In this document: piece after piece, positions 1-15,987 of the stretch
Layout: every line of letters begins with the position of its first letter
How positions within the stretch are numbered: position 1 is the stretch's first letter
NCBI GenBank assembly: GCA_002179805.1
Contig: NAVB01000314.1
Location: 1-64,000, forward strand
From: Acanthamoeba lenticulata
Lineage: Eukaryota; Discosea; Longamoebia; Acanthamoebidae
Direction of reading: 5' to 3'
DNA: 64,000 nucleotides
The notes under the pieces: model-generated
Databases searched by the model: none
Seen by the model: only the letters and a program-made list of their open reading frames with translations
Told to the model about the DNA's origin: nothing
Program-made: the position numbers and the translations under genes

Positions 1-79
1 TTTTTTTTTCTCACTCCTTCCTCTTGTAAGTAAAAACAAGTCACTGGTCCTTCCTGACGATGATCTTGTCAAGTTTGCC

Positions 80-875
80 CTACCTCTGCTCAGCGATGGT
101 TCCTTCATCCTCCTCCGTGTCAGAAACTGTGCCGCCATCCAGTCAGCTAGTCCCATCGCCACACAGGGAGGCGAGAGGGAACCGACGCGTACCGACACTC
201 ACGGGCACCTCGCAGCGGCTCAAAATGGCTGATGACGATGAACCAAGGAACCGCCTGCCCACCACCATGTGAGGAGGATCACAATTCGGATCGTTGGGGT
301 GGGTAGGAGGTACCGCTGTAGTGGCGGGAGGGTGCTGCGTCGGCCAGTCACCACGCTGCTTGCACTGTTGTAGTGGGCCAAACGACACACAGTTTCGCCA
401 AATGTTGCTCGCGTGTTGTAGGGGAAGGAGAAGAACGAACATTTCCTCTGGCAACCATTTTGTAGCCACTTTGTCAACCACACGCTGAGAAGAGGGAGAG
501 TGTGAAGGTAGGTACCCCTGCTGCCTCGCACAAGGGGGTGTAGTGGGCTGCCATTCTCTCGTGCTCAACCATCAGAGACTCCGCCGTCCTTTTACCCCTT
601 GTCCTGGTGAGACTGGACGAAAGCTGCCAGGCAAGACAAGAGAGCAAAAACAAGTACCAGCCAACAAAAGGTGCGTAGATACCGTGCACCATGACAAGGC
701 GATGTTCTCTGGGCACGTTCTCAATCGCCCATTTGGCTGCCCTGTCTGCACCAGGAGATCCATCTACGCAGACGAAGTCCTGAGGGCCAGTTTGCCCTGT
801 TTGAAGCTCCTGCAGTATCTCTTCAGCCCTCAGCGCTCTGCTATCGTCCTTGCCATCAAGCCTCGGCGGATCCAT
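80..875 (-). CDS. Universal stress protein (UspA-fold) family protein
   Basis: Small nucleotide-binding-fold stress protein. Exon 1 (about 658-875) opens with MDPPRLDGK and carries the beta-1 motif VCVDGSPGADRAAKWAI followed by LVMVHGIYAP. Exon 2 (about 516-603) gives RTAESLMVEHERMAAHY. Exon 3 starts near 447 with RKCSFFSFPYN. The C-terminal part has the family signature VVGRRFLGSSSSAIL followed by EVPVSVV, completed by a last exon at about 80-126 that ends DTEEDEGTIAEQR. Introns 604-657, 448-515 and 127-192 are GT..AG and keep phase; the join between about 250 and 320 is not resolved. The ATG at 875 is preferred because the open frame upstream has no other ATG. A related gene lies at 27305-28532. 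The family assignment is seen in sequence; ligand and function are unknown. Confidence 0.8.
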
Positions 876-1010
876 GTTCAAGTGTGCTCTTGGTTGCAGA
901 CTGTCTGCACCCTTCCCTCCACCTCATGCTGAGGGTGATGAACTTTCGACAGCGAAGAGGCGCAATAACGGCGAGATTCCGCCAGTTGTTCTTGCGCTTT
1001 AAAACTAGTA

Positions 1011-1016
1011 TTTATT
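1011..1016 (-). terminator. Candidate poly(A) signal of the F-box/WD40 gene
   Basis: The + strand TTTATT reads AATAAA on the coding strand, about 26 bases past the stop codon at 1042. Confidence 0.5.
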
Positions 1017-1041
1017 CTATTATTAATTTTATTTTGCCTTG

Positions 1042-4000
1042 TCACCGCACAAAGCTCCAAATCTTGACCTGCTTGTCTTCTCCTCCACTGATGATCTTCT
1101 CCAGGTCAAACTGCAGCGTGTTTACGCCACCTGGATGACCTTCCAGAGCGAACAAACACCGATATGCTGCGACGTGCGCACAACAACGGTAAGAGGGCAG
1201 GCCACATTTGGCGACAAGGAAGACAAAAAGCGCAGAACGTACTGCGCAGATCCCAGACAAAGATTTTGCCGTCTGACCCGCCCGAGACGAGTTTGGAGGC
1301 GTCAAATTGCAGCGCCTTCACCCCTCCGGTGTGCGCCGTCAACGTCTGCTCACAGTGGCCTGATGGCGATCGTTCATGAATGAGTGTGTGAGTACTCACC
1401 GGCGCGAGGGTGTGGAGAGGTAGGAGTGCAGGTTGTCTTGTTCGGTGGCGGGCGTGCGCCTTGTTTGAAGGGAAAATAAAGCGTGCGCGCGTGCGCCAAC
1501 AGAGGGAACGGCGCCCGCACCTGTTCGGATGTCCCAAATTTTGATGGCCTTGTCCTTGCTTCCCGTCATCAGGACCCCGCTCTTCTTGTGCATCTGGAGG
1601 CATTGGACCGTCCTAGGGCCGAGGCGCGTAAGCCGAAAGCCGCAAGGATGGAGGAGAAGAAGGTTGGGGGGGGGGAAGGCTTATTGTACTGTGTGTGGCC
1701 GCGGAACTGGGTGATGCAGGGGTTGAGGCTACCACTATGGCTGGCCCCTCCGAGCTGACCGCAGTCCCACAACTTCACGGTCTTGTCCGACGAGCCTGGG
1801 CGCGTGCCAGCGGCAAGACGAGACGAACACCGGCCGGTGCATGCGTGTCAGGCACTATTACTTTATTATTTTTTTTAATAATATTTGTTATTTTTCTTCG
1901 GAAAGAGCGGAGCAGTGAGAATACCTGACGCAACGTAGTTGCGGTCGGCGTCCAGGCAGTAGACGGGCTTACTGTGGCCCACCAGCGTGGCAAACTCGCG
2001 GCCGTCCTGTGTTTTGTTGATCTTCACGTAGCCGTCCCACCAACCTGCGTTGTTCAACGAAATGCCCCCCGCCGCGCTCACCTTGGTTGTAAGAGGCCGG
2101 GCCTCCCCGCCACGGCCAGAGCCAAAGCCAAAGGAGGCGCGCACCGGTGTAGATGAAAGTGGAGTCCATGTCCACACACGTGGCCAGGGACATGCTGTAG
2201 GGCAGCGTGTAGAGCAGCCTCTTTTCCTTGCTCTCGTAGACCCTGCAGGTCCCATCATCCCAAGGGGGATCCCACCCACACCAGCCCACCGTGGATGAGG
2301 GCCGGCAGACGACGAGCAAGGCCTTAACAATGAGGAAGAGGAGGACGGACGGACCTGGTGGTGTTGTCGCCCTCGGAGATGACGGTGATGTTATCGCAGA
2401 ACTTGAAGCATTTGGTGCCCGTGTCGGTCCTCATCGACGACCGCAGCGTCCGGTTGGTCAGATCCCACTCGAGCAGCGCCGCCCGGTCACTGGTGACCAG
2501 CTTCGTACCTGCGGCCGCGTTCGTGGTCATTTGTGTGTATAGTTGTGTGTGTGTGTGTTTGTTTGTTTGTTTGTTTGTGTATTTGCGTGTGTAGATTTGT
2601 GTTTGTGACCGTGTGCTGGCGCGTGTTACACAGAAGTGGACGCAGTCGGCATGAAATAAATAAACAAATGAATAAAAAAATAAATAAAACAAATGATTAT
2701 GGTGACGGATCATCATTCCGACAAGGATGGCAAAGCGCACCTTCGAACTGGAGGAGGGTGATGGGGAGCTGGTGACCAACCAGCGTGTAGGTGGTGCCCC
2801 CGTTGGCCCATCTGGGAGAAAGCAAGAGAAAAAAAGGTAAATAAATAGAAGAGAGGCCCAGAAAGACGTAATGAATGTGGGCCTAGGGCTCATTGGTACA
2901 AGTATTCATATCGTCGGGCTTCGGCGAGGTGGTGCTTCCATCGATTCTTCCGCTCCGGCGGGAGAGGCCCGAACGACAACGCCACTTGCGAGGGCGCACC
3001 TAACATGAACCAATTGCGTGTGATCAACACAGAAAAGAGACAAATACTTACTTGCTAAAACAAAATAGCAAGTGCAAAGGGTTGTTACCTATGTGTTGGG
3101 CGAAATAGTCCTTCCACGGAAGCCCATCGGCGATGCTTCGCATGGAGCGTGATACCTTTTGTAGACACCGCCTGAGAACAGAGGACAAGCAAAAATTGGG
3201 GGGGGGGGAAGAAGGAGCGAACCAGGGCCAACTGGCAGAGGGATTGCTCGTCGAGGAACTGGAATGCGCGGCAGATGAGCTCTGAGGGCAGCATGTTCAG
3301 ATTGGAGGCACTGAGCGCACTTCTGAACAGGCCGTGTTAACCGGGGTCAACGGCCTACATAAACTAACACATGCGGGACGTGGAAGGGATCGTACCCGGG
3401 ATCGGAGACATCGGACCCCACTTGCACGGCCACGGCCTCGTTGGCAGATTCAGTCCGCTGCCGGCGGATGGGCGGCTGGTCCTCTGGTGGCGGATGCGAG
3501 TCGCTCGCGCGCTTGGCCGGATTTGTGGTGTAGGACAAGGAGGAGGAGGAGGAGGAGGACGAGGAAGAGGAAGAGGAAGAGGAGGAAGACGATGGTGAGG
3601 AAGAGGACGCGGCCACCGGTGAACACTGACCACCCTCGTTCTCCACGACCAGCGCAGGTCCGCCGGGCCGACCTGGTCACCAGCCACAAAAACGGAAACG
3701 GAAAAACCTGAGTCACAAATGCGTCTGGTATGCGGTGTTGCGCATGGAATGATGATGCAAAAAAACAAAAAAACATCTTGACACGTCCACGACAGCAAGG
3801 ACCCAAAAAGGGCCAAGGGCAAAACACGAAACAAAAATTAAAAAATAAAAAGTAGATGGGATGCGGAGCGGGGGAGGTACCGTGGCGTTCGGTGAGTTGG
3901 GCGTGGGCGACGTGGCGGAGGTCCTTCTCGATGTCAAAGAGAGAGTCCACTGTGCTGAGCAGCTGGGACTGTACATTGACCAGCATTTGCTTTGCCTGCA

Positions 4001-4208
4001 GGGTGAGGGATGTAATGAGATTTGGGGCGCAGCTTTTGTGGATCTAAAGTGCAAGTGCAGGACGTAGAAGTAGATTTGATTGATCGAAGGCAGTGAGAAT
4101 GGGGCAGTGTGGTACCTGACTCAACTGGTTGGCGAGAGCGTTCAGCCGTAATCCAACGCTGCGGCTGTCGGTCGCCTCGCCAGGCGGAGCACCGCCGGCC
4201 GCTGACAT
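1042..4208 (-). CDS. F-box and WD40-repeat protein
   Basis: Likely substrate receptor of an SCF-type ubiquitin ligase: the F-box would bind Skp1 and the WD40 propeller would bind substrate. The proposed start at 4208 reads MSAAGGAPPGEATDS. Further exons give an N-terminal helical region (MLVNVQSQLLSTVDSLFDI near 3930-3990) and a long serine tract (about 3540-3600, coding TCC/TCT). The F-box MLPSELICRAFQFLDEQSL lies at about 3240-3294. WD repeats follow, including HSKPVYCLDADRNYVASG, VLMTGSKDKAIKIWDIRTG, KALQFDASKLVSGGSDGK and NTLQFDLEKIISGGEDKQV. The protein ends KIWSFVR at 1042. At least five repeats are visible, split by short introns; one intron holds a GT/GTTT microsatellite at 2543-2580. 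Domain order matches Fbxw/Cdc4-type proteins. Exact exon edges between 1600 and 2900 are uncertain. Confidence 0.85.
2543..2580. repeat. GT / GTTT microsatellite
   Basis: A run of GT dinucleotides passes into GTTT tetranucleotides. It sits inside an intron of the F-box/WD40 gene. Confidence 0.9.
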
Positions 4209-4394
4209 ACTATCCCGTTCTCGTGGTGCGAGCAGCGCCAAGAATTGCCTCTATGCTGCTGCCAGAGTTGGTGTGTTATGTTACTTTGGCAGTAAGGCGC
4301 GAGCATTCCTCTTCTTCTATCTGGGAAGGGCGATCCAGCGCAAGTCTGCGCCCAGCAAAATGGCCGTCAGGCGCATAGCTCGTCAAGTGGCGGG

Positions 4395-4515
4395 CGAATC
4401 CTGAAGCGGGTTCGTCGCGACAATCCCGCAACGCCACTTCAAGCGACAAGAAGAACGCGCTTCTTCACGCTGCAACAAAGGAAGTGCCGATTCTACCCAA
4501 GCACACCAAGCAGCA
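4395..4515 (+). repeat. Left arm of a perfect 121-bp inverted repeat
   Basis: Starts CGAATCCTGAAGCGGG and ends ACCAAGCAGCA. It is the exact reverse complement of 4648-4768 with no mismatch that I can find. Spacer 4516-4647 is 132 bases and not itself repeated. The transcript of either strand would fold into a 121-bp stem with a 132-base loop. Confidence 0.95.
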
Positions 4516-4647
4516 AGAGACCGCCACACGCAGTCGCCACAGTTGATACGACGAGTGCTCAATCCCCAACTGGATAATTTGGTTGACTGGTGGCGTACCC
4601 GGCTGCCCCGCACAAGCAAGGACGAGAGACGTACGTTGTGGTGGCCG

Positions 4648-4768
4648 TGCTGCTTGGTGTGCTTGGGTAGAATCGGCACTTCCTTTGTTGCAGCGTGAAG
4701 AAGCGCGTTCTTCTTGTCGCTTGAAGTGGCGTTGCGGGATTGTCGCGACGAACCCGCTTCAGGATTCG
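4648..4768 (-). repeat. Right arm of a perfect 121-bp inverted repeat
   Basis: Reads TGCTGCTTGGT to CAGGATTCG, the exact reverse complement of 4395-4515. No target-site duplication flanks the pair: the bases just outside the arms (CGGG on the left, AGAC on the right) differ. No transposase frame lies in the spacer, so it may be a foldback/MITE-like relic, a hairpin-RNA locus, or an assembly or amplification artefact. Confidence 0.95.
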
Positions 4769-5062
4769 AGACGATGCTCTTCGAATCACACTGCGAAGAG
4801 ATGAGGGTCAGGGGAGGCGGTTAAAGTGGAGTAACCGCGGCCAAAGGGGACCCGCGGCACGGATGCCTGCACGAGCAGGACACCGTAGTGAGGATTCTCA
4901 GAAAGGCAAACACATCGGGTTCCAGTGGCACTGCAGCGTGCTGGGGTGATTTAGGTGCTCCCAGCACTCCCTTCTGAGTGAGTACACACACAGCGCGCCA
5001 ATCTAATCAAATCAAATGAAAAACTAAAAAACTGAAAACTAAAATCATCTTCTTCGCTCATT

Positions 5063-7534
5063 CTATCCTCGCTCGCCAGGTGCAGGAAGGTTGAAGATAT
5101 TGGCCTCTGGGCGCACCTTCAGTCGTTGAAGAATCAGGTGTAGATGAGCACTTGGCGCCAACAAGCAGGCGCGTGCTGGGTGCACGTGAGGGCCAAAGTG
5201 TATGTGGAATTTCGGGGTTGTGGGCTCGCGTACAAGAAAAAAAAGCTCTGTTTCTCCTCTCGAGCACACAAGCAATAACACTAACGGGGACGACGGTCGT
5301 AATCACGTCCGTCTCCCGCGATCTCCCCTCAACTCACAACAGACCCAGTTCACTGCCGCAGCACGGTGGGGAAGGCCAACGCGCAAAAGTTGTGGTCCAC
5401 AAGGAGCCCAGCGCAGTTCCCGCCCATGAAGTAGACCCGATCGCCCACGACCGTTGCCGAGGCCCTGTTTGGGACGACAAGAAAGGCCACAACATGTCAA
5501 CATACCGGGTCGCACAAGAGGCTAACAAGAAAGACGACGCGTCTGCGGATGGCACGTACATGTCGCGCGAGAGGGGTTGGACTGGGCCACCCGGGCTCAC
5601 TCGCCGCCACTCCATCGCAATGGTGTCCAGCGCGTAGACGTGGTCGTTCACCGTGAACTGCGTTGGGGGGGGGGGAACGTCAGTTCGTGTGTGGTCGGCC
5701 GTTGCCTCTTGCGAAAGAAGAGCGAAACGAAAATTGACGAGAGAGGGGTGGTGAAGGGGCTTTGCGCACCTGGCGCATGCTCTGCCCGAAACAGGCAAAC
5801 ATGAACAGACCCACGCTGAAGATCGAAGTGAACGTGCAGGTGTCGGGAAGCACGTTGTTCTTCATCTGGGGCTTAATCCATGTTCGCGTGACTGTCAAGA
5901 GGGGGAAAGGGGGGGGGGGAGACGCGTGGGTGAGCGGGTGGATCCGGCAGCAATCTGCGCGCGTGCGGACACACACGTACGCGGGTCAAAGACTTGAGTG
6001 GTGTTGATCTTGGCCAACCACGAGCGACGCGACTTGTCCCACACGCCGCCTCCGAAGAGGAACAGCTTGTCGCGGATGGCCACCATGCGATGGCCGGCGC
6101 GGCCCTCGGGGAACGGCCCGGAGCAGTTGTCCGACGTGAGCTCGGTCCACTCAAAGGTCTCTGTGTCGAGCACGAAGAAGTCGCCCAGCGTAACGTAATT
6201 GCCGTCTTCATCGTCGGTGGAGCCGCCAAAGACGAAGATCTTGGTGCCGATGGCGACCGCCGCGTGGTTGGACCGGTGGCGAGGCCGCTTGCCCTTGGTC
6301 ACCGGCGTGCTCCACGTCATCGTCGCTGCACGCACACATGATGCGGCCACCAGGTGAGTCATGAGGTCTTCTTTTCGACGGCCAGCGGGGGAAAACGCAC
6401 TCATGTCGAGCATGGAGAGGTCGTGGAAGTAGGTGGAGCCGTAGCCGCCGATGATGAACACGCGGTTGCCGACCACCGTTGCTGTGTGGCGCGCGATGGG
6501 AGGGACGGGCTCGCCCCGAATGGTCGGCTCCTTGAAGCGCATCGAGTTCGTGTCCTGTGGTCGTGGTCGTTGTTGTTATTGTTGGCGATAAGCTACAGCC
6601 CGACGAAGACAGACAACAACGATAAGGACAGGAACAAGTCGAGGCGAGCATGTACCAGGATGTGGATCTCGTCGAGGCGGGACTCCTCGTTCTGCTTGCC
6701 GCCAATGAAGACAATTTCACCGTCGCCCACGAGGGACGCGGTCTGCACGAAGCGGGGCGAGGGTTTGGGCCCCTGGATGCTCGGGTACTCCCACCGCAGG
6801 GCGTCCGGGCGGTCGAGCGCGCTGCGCTGCATGTAGTACTTTCGCCAGTCGAACCCAGAGGTCCACCGGCGCTCGCCGATCCACTTGAGGAAGGGGCCCC
6901 ACCGCCTCTTGGCCAGCTTCTTCCAGAGGAGGTTCTCGCGGGTGATTTCGTAGAAGCGGCGGGAGACCAGAGCGACCGACAGCTCGACCTCGCGCGGGTC
7001 GGCTAGGTGACTCACCACCTTGAGCCAGGCCTCCTGCGGCATGGCCTCGACCACCTCGCGCAGCCGGCGCGCCTCGCGGTCCGCCTCGCTCTCGGTGGCT
7101 TGGTGACCGGCTTCCACGGAATCGAGCATGGCGCAGCACGCGAGGTCGTCGTCGTGCTGGTGCACCCACTCGCCGCCCTCGCCATGGTGAAGCTGGCTCG
7201 CGTTGTGGCCGGCCCGCTTGGCGCAGCCGTCTTGGTGTTTGCCCGACCGTCGGCCCAGGCGTCGCTTGGCGGCCAAATCGCGACGGCGGCGGAAGGCCAG
7301 TACGCCGCTGGGCCTCTTTCCCAGCGCGCAGTAGTCCTCGTCGTCGCACTCGTCGTAGAAGTCGGCTTCGTCGTCAAATTCGCTTTCGTTGTCGCCCGTT
7401 CCGTGGAGCATCGGGTTCGCGCCCGTGGTCACTGTCGTGCTGTGGTCCTCTTTCTTACCGGGGTAAGGCGACCACTCCATCTCGGACACGGGGTCCTCCA
7501 TGTCGAGCTCCATAACTCGCGTCGCGGCGGCCAT
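5063..7534 (-). CDS. F-box and Kelch-repeat protein
   Basis: Probable SCF substrate receptor. The first exon is long (about 6640-7534). It starts MAAATRVMELDMEDPV, followed by an acidic stretch and basic linkers, then an F-box-like segment (VVEAMPQEAWLKVVSHLAD, VSRRFYEITRENLLWKKLAK). The first Kelch blades appear as PSPRFVQTASLVGDGEIVF. Later exons carry ARHTATVVGNRVFIIGGYG, NHAAVAIGTKIFVFGGS, AGHRMVAIRDKLFLFGGG and ASATVVGDRVYFMGGN: each has the paired glycines, and spacing is normal for Kelch. The C-terminal exon is ambiguous; the frame ending FNLPAPGERG at 5063 is chosen, but the overlapping frame ending at 5058 is possible. An 11-base C tract on the coding strand (5665-5675 on +) sits just before one 3' splice site. 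Confidence 0.85.
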
Positions 7535-8248
7535 GATGTGTGAGTGTTGAGAGGCAGAGAGAGAGAGCTCGGTCTGTTGTAGTAGTCTATTTATTATGTA
7601 TTCTATGTCCTTTCTATTAGCAGCGAATAGAAGGGAATAGAATGCTATAATAAATGAAGAAGAAGAGGAGAAGAGGACGCCTTGGAGGGTTGTGGTGCGT
7701 GTGAGGAGGAGCGGATGAAGAAGAAGTGGCGTTCGGGGGCCAAGTTATGAAAGCTGGGGAAAGAAGGAGCCCGCCACACTGCGATGGCCCGTCAAGGTAG
7801 TATATTAATTGACGAGGGCGGTCTGACGTGCGACCTGGCCGGGTGCTGTGCGCCGTGAGCTTGCGGTCTGTGCGATACCAAATTTCCGCGCCCTCCTTCG
7901 TTCTTTTTCGTTTTTTCCAGCATTTTCGCTGGCGGGTTGCTCGGGGCGCATGACTTTCGCCTCACTCCGAGGAGTTTGGGGGGCGAGTGCCCGGTTCGTG
8001 TGACCGAGGTCACGCACGCTTCGGTGGTGGCCAAGAGGGACCGATACCATAGCGCTGCTATCCCACACCAACTCTCATGGGAGGGAGCTGCGCGTGTAAT
8101 GAGACCCACAGAAGCGATCGCCAGAAGCGTTTACTCCTTGCCTTCTTTTGCGTTTGTGTTTTGTCAAAAGGGGGATCTATTCGATACACACAAGCCAAGG
8201 TCAAATACCCCACAACAGTTGGAAGCTTTTTCTCTCTCTCTCTCTCTC
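7535..8248. other. Intergenic spacer with unresolved open frames
   Basis: Lies between two minus-strand genes. It contains a CT microsatellite at 8231-8249 and a minus-strand open frame at 7805-8071 ending GQVARQTALVN, which has basic character (NEKERRRARKFG) but no partner exon or family I can name. Most of it is probably the 3' untranslated region of the upstream ubiquitin protease gene and the promoter of the F-box/Kelch gene. Confidence 0.5.

Positions 8249-8249
<1 letters not shown>
8231..8249. repeat. CT microsatellite
   Basis: TC dinucleotide run directly downstream of the ubiquitin protease stop codon. Confidence 0.85.
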
Positions 8250-13490
<5,241 letters not shown>

Positions 13491-13744
13491 CTTGTGAAGG
13501 GATCAAATTGATGACGGTCCAAATGAAACAAGAAGATGGGGCTATGGCGATGCGCGAGGATTGCAGTGATGAAGGATCGCGTCACCGTGCTGGAAAGTTT
13601 TGTTGTTGTGGAAAGATCAAAATAAATCAAAATAACCTCTTTTAATGCTCGTGCACGTAAAAATCTTTTTTCTTCTCTTTTCAGCAAAGAAAAAATTGCC
13701 TGCCAGCTGAGCTTCAGGTCTTGTCCGTGGTGGGCCGGCCCAGC

Positions 13745-15529
13745 ATGGACTCCGACGACGACCAGGTTGGCGGCATCCCTCACATTTAAGTTACCACTCA
13801 CTTATGGTCAAGTGCAGGTGTATCGTCAAGAGGGGTACCTCTTAAAGCTGGCACGTGCCCCGTTACTTCTCCTGTGCTGTATGACGGGCTGACAACCTTG
13901 TGTGCAGGGCGAAAAAGGCCTCTTGAAAATGTACAAGAAGCGCTACTTCCGCTTGGCCAACGGCCAGCTCACGTATTCACGCACACCCACCAGCGAGGTC
14001 TCTCCAATCTAAGCCCCTCCTTCCTTTCCTTCCTTGCTTGGTTGTGATCGTGCACACCTGACTGGCGGTTCAGGCTTTAGGTTCCATCAGCGTTACTCGT
14101 GATATGGACGTGTTTCACCTGGTTAGTGCGGCCAGCCCGACCAAGAGCTCACGGTTTGGTCAAACCCCACAAGTTGTTGTTGTTGTTGTGCGTCAATGAT
14201 GGAGCCACTCACCGGGTGCTGGTCATGTCGGTCAGAGCAAAGAGCCACTCATGGAGCTTTATTCTCCGCACCAAACAAAGGACCTACACGCTTGTGGCCT
14301 CTTCAGAAGGTTGGTTCTCACCTCGTCTTCCTACTTAACTACGCCCTGCGCCACACACCAACTGCAAGCTGGCGCGTGCAGTTGAGATGCTGTACTGGAT
14401 TGATGGCCTGCGACAGTACCGCGACGTTGTAGCCTCACACGAAGAGGAGTCCGGCTACTACGACGAGGATGACGAAGGCGAAGACCGAGCATTGTCGGAC
14501 ACCCGGGACAGCATGTCCAGGGAACGGACACGCGAAGCCTCTTGGTTAGGATCGGCACGGCACTCGAAGGGCTCGATGACGACCGTGCGGCCCAGCGGTG
14601 GAGGTGGCCATCGTTCCTTGTCTCCTCCCGTGAGCTCGCCGGAGCCAACGGAAGGCTCCGGCATCGCCGGACCACCATCGACCTTGTCCTCCGGGAGTAG
14701 AGAGTCCTCAATCGCCGCTTCTGTGCCATTGCGGCTATCTGACGGGGCCGAAAGCCATCAGCTCCTTTACCAAAGTACGTACAAGAAAAAGGACGAGAAG
14801 GAAGAGGAGGTGCTGACCTCCCTGCCTGCCCCAATCAGGGTGGATGGAAGCCCAGTGGCGATTGGAGGAGGCTGTCAAGGAGGCTGCTGACCTGCGAGAG
14901 GAGACAGAAGAGCTTCAGTATGTGGCCGTGCTCCTTCCTCTTTCACGCTAGTCCCAAACTCAGAGGCGCCTCGATGCGTTGTGTGTGCAGGCGCCACTTG
15001 CACAGCTGCATGGCTTCTCTTCGACACAAAGACGACCAGATTGAGGTACCTCCCCCTGTCCCGCACAGTGGCTGTCTGTGGCCGGTTTGCTAAGCGCGTT
15101 GAATCTCAGGAGCTGCGCGCGCAGCTGGTGCAAGCGCGTTGCAACCACCGGGAACCGTGGCCCCACGCTGGGCATGGTGGAGAGTCAGACATGGCCCTTG
15201 TCAAGGCATTGATTGTACGGGTTCTCTGCTGGCCTGACCTTATCTGAGCCTCTCACTGTGGGTGTGAGCATGTGATGCAGGAAGAGAACGAGGAACTCAA
15301 GGCGCAGCTCGCTCTCCAGTCAACGTTGCGGAACGAGGAGCACGGGCTGCGGATGAAGCTGCACGAGCGCGACCAATCGAAAAGCATACACGCCGAGCAC
15401 GTCGCCGCTTGCGCCCACGGTACGGTGTACACCACCCTCCCTTTCGCTTCCCACATGCAGGTCTCAAACGGTCTCACCACGCGCAGGGGGGGCCGAGTGA
15501 CTCGCCAAGAGAACTTTACAAGAAGATAA
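13745..15529 (+). CDS. PH-domain and coiled-coil protein
   Basis: Probable phosphoinositide- or protein-binding adaptor. The ATG at 13745 reads MDSDDDQ. The next exons open a PH domain (VYRQEGYLLKL, then GLLKMYKKRYFRLANGQL, RVLVMSVRAKSHSWSF and TYTLVASSE) closed by the helix VEMLYWIDGLRQYRD with its conserved Trp. An acidic and Ser-rich linker follows at about 14440-14770. The C-terminal half is coiled coil (QWRLEEAVKEAADLREETEEL, HLHSCMASLRHKDDQ, LKAQLALQSTLRNEEHGLRM), ending NFTRR at 15529. It is divergent from the ubiquitin protease gene, with 254 bases between start codons, so the two probably share a promoter region. Cellular role not deducible. Confidence 0.8.
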
Positions 15530-15564
15530 GAGCTGTTTGTTGTTTGCTTTTGTACAATCTCGAG

Positions 15565-15570
15565 AATAAA
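15565..15570 (+). terminator. Poly(A) signal of the PH-domain gene
   Basis: AATAAA 36 bases past the stop codon, in the short gap before the convergent small gene. Confidence 0.6.
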
Positions 15571-15607
15571 ACACGTGAGAGAGTGTCGCGTGTACTCTGC
15601 GCCGACT

Positions 15608-15826
15608 TCAGGGAAGGTCCTTGAGACTGCGCTTGGGAGGCGGGCCGTTCGATTCTTTCTTAACCACCTGCTGGCGGTAGCCCGTTGAGGTGTGCGCTCC
15701 AGTCCCGTTGTCGCCCTGGTTCGGCGTCCACACCTTTTCGGTCGGCCGCTTCGTGTTGGTTTGCACCTTGGCGGCATCTTCCATCTTCTGCTCGAACAGA
15801 GCCTTCATCTTGTTTGCAGACGCCAT
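15608..15826 (-). CDS. 72-aa hydrophilic protein, unknown
   Basis: A single uninterrupted frame starts MASANKMKALFEQKMEDA and ends GPPPKRSLKDLP. The first 20 residues look like an amphipathic helix; the rest is polar and Pro/Gly/Lys rich with no membrane segment. It is convergent with the PH-domain gene (79 bases between stops). The frame is open further upstream, but the MASANK ATG at 15826 has the better context (GCC ATG G on the coding strand) and upstream residues look untranslated. No family recognised; the helix-plus-basic-tail plan is reminiscent of small actin-binding peptides but that is speculation. Confidence 0.55.
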   Translation of the reverse strand: MASANKMKALFEQKMEDAAKVQTNTKRPTEKVWTPNQGDNGTGAHTSTGYRQQVVKKESNGPPPKRSLKDLP

Positions 15827-15987
15827 GGTTTTTCTTGTTTGAGGCAAAAAGGGCGAGTGCGCTGGTAAATGAATGCAATAGTTTTCGTTGCCCCACTGCG
15901 CTGAATTGCACACACGGTCGACATCAATTGTTTTTTATTTTGTCTGCGCGCCAATCCCACGCAAGCTGGACAAGGAACAGTGCCGTT

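Larger units (their letters stand above)
4209..5062. other. Intergenic spacer holding the inverted repeat
   Basis: Between the start of the F-box/WD40 gene and the end of the F-box/Kelch gene. Apart from the paired repeat arms annotated separately, no convincing gene is seen. The open frames on both strands over 4383-4804 are the two arms read in opposite directions and encode the same peptide, which is what an inverted duplication predicts. Confidence 0.7.

Noticed and set aside
2543..2580. Tandem repeats considered as a CRISPR-like or regulatory array
   Set aside because: Simple GT/GTTT microsatellite inside an intron; no spacers. No CRISPR array exists in the window.
4383..4804. Open frames on both strands over the inverted repeat, encoding the same peptide
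   Set aside because: Same DNA read in opposite directions; no start, family or splice partner, so not two genes.
7805..8071. 88-aa minus-strand frame resembling a basic SAP/Tho1-type tail
   Set aside because: The exons first thought to precede it join in phase to the ubiquitin protease, which ends at 8249; no independent support is left.
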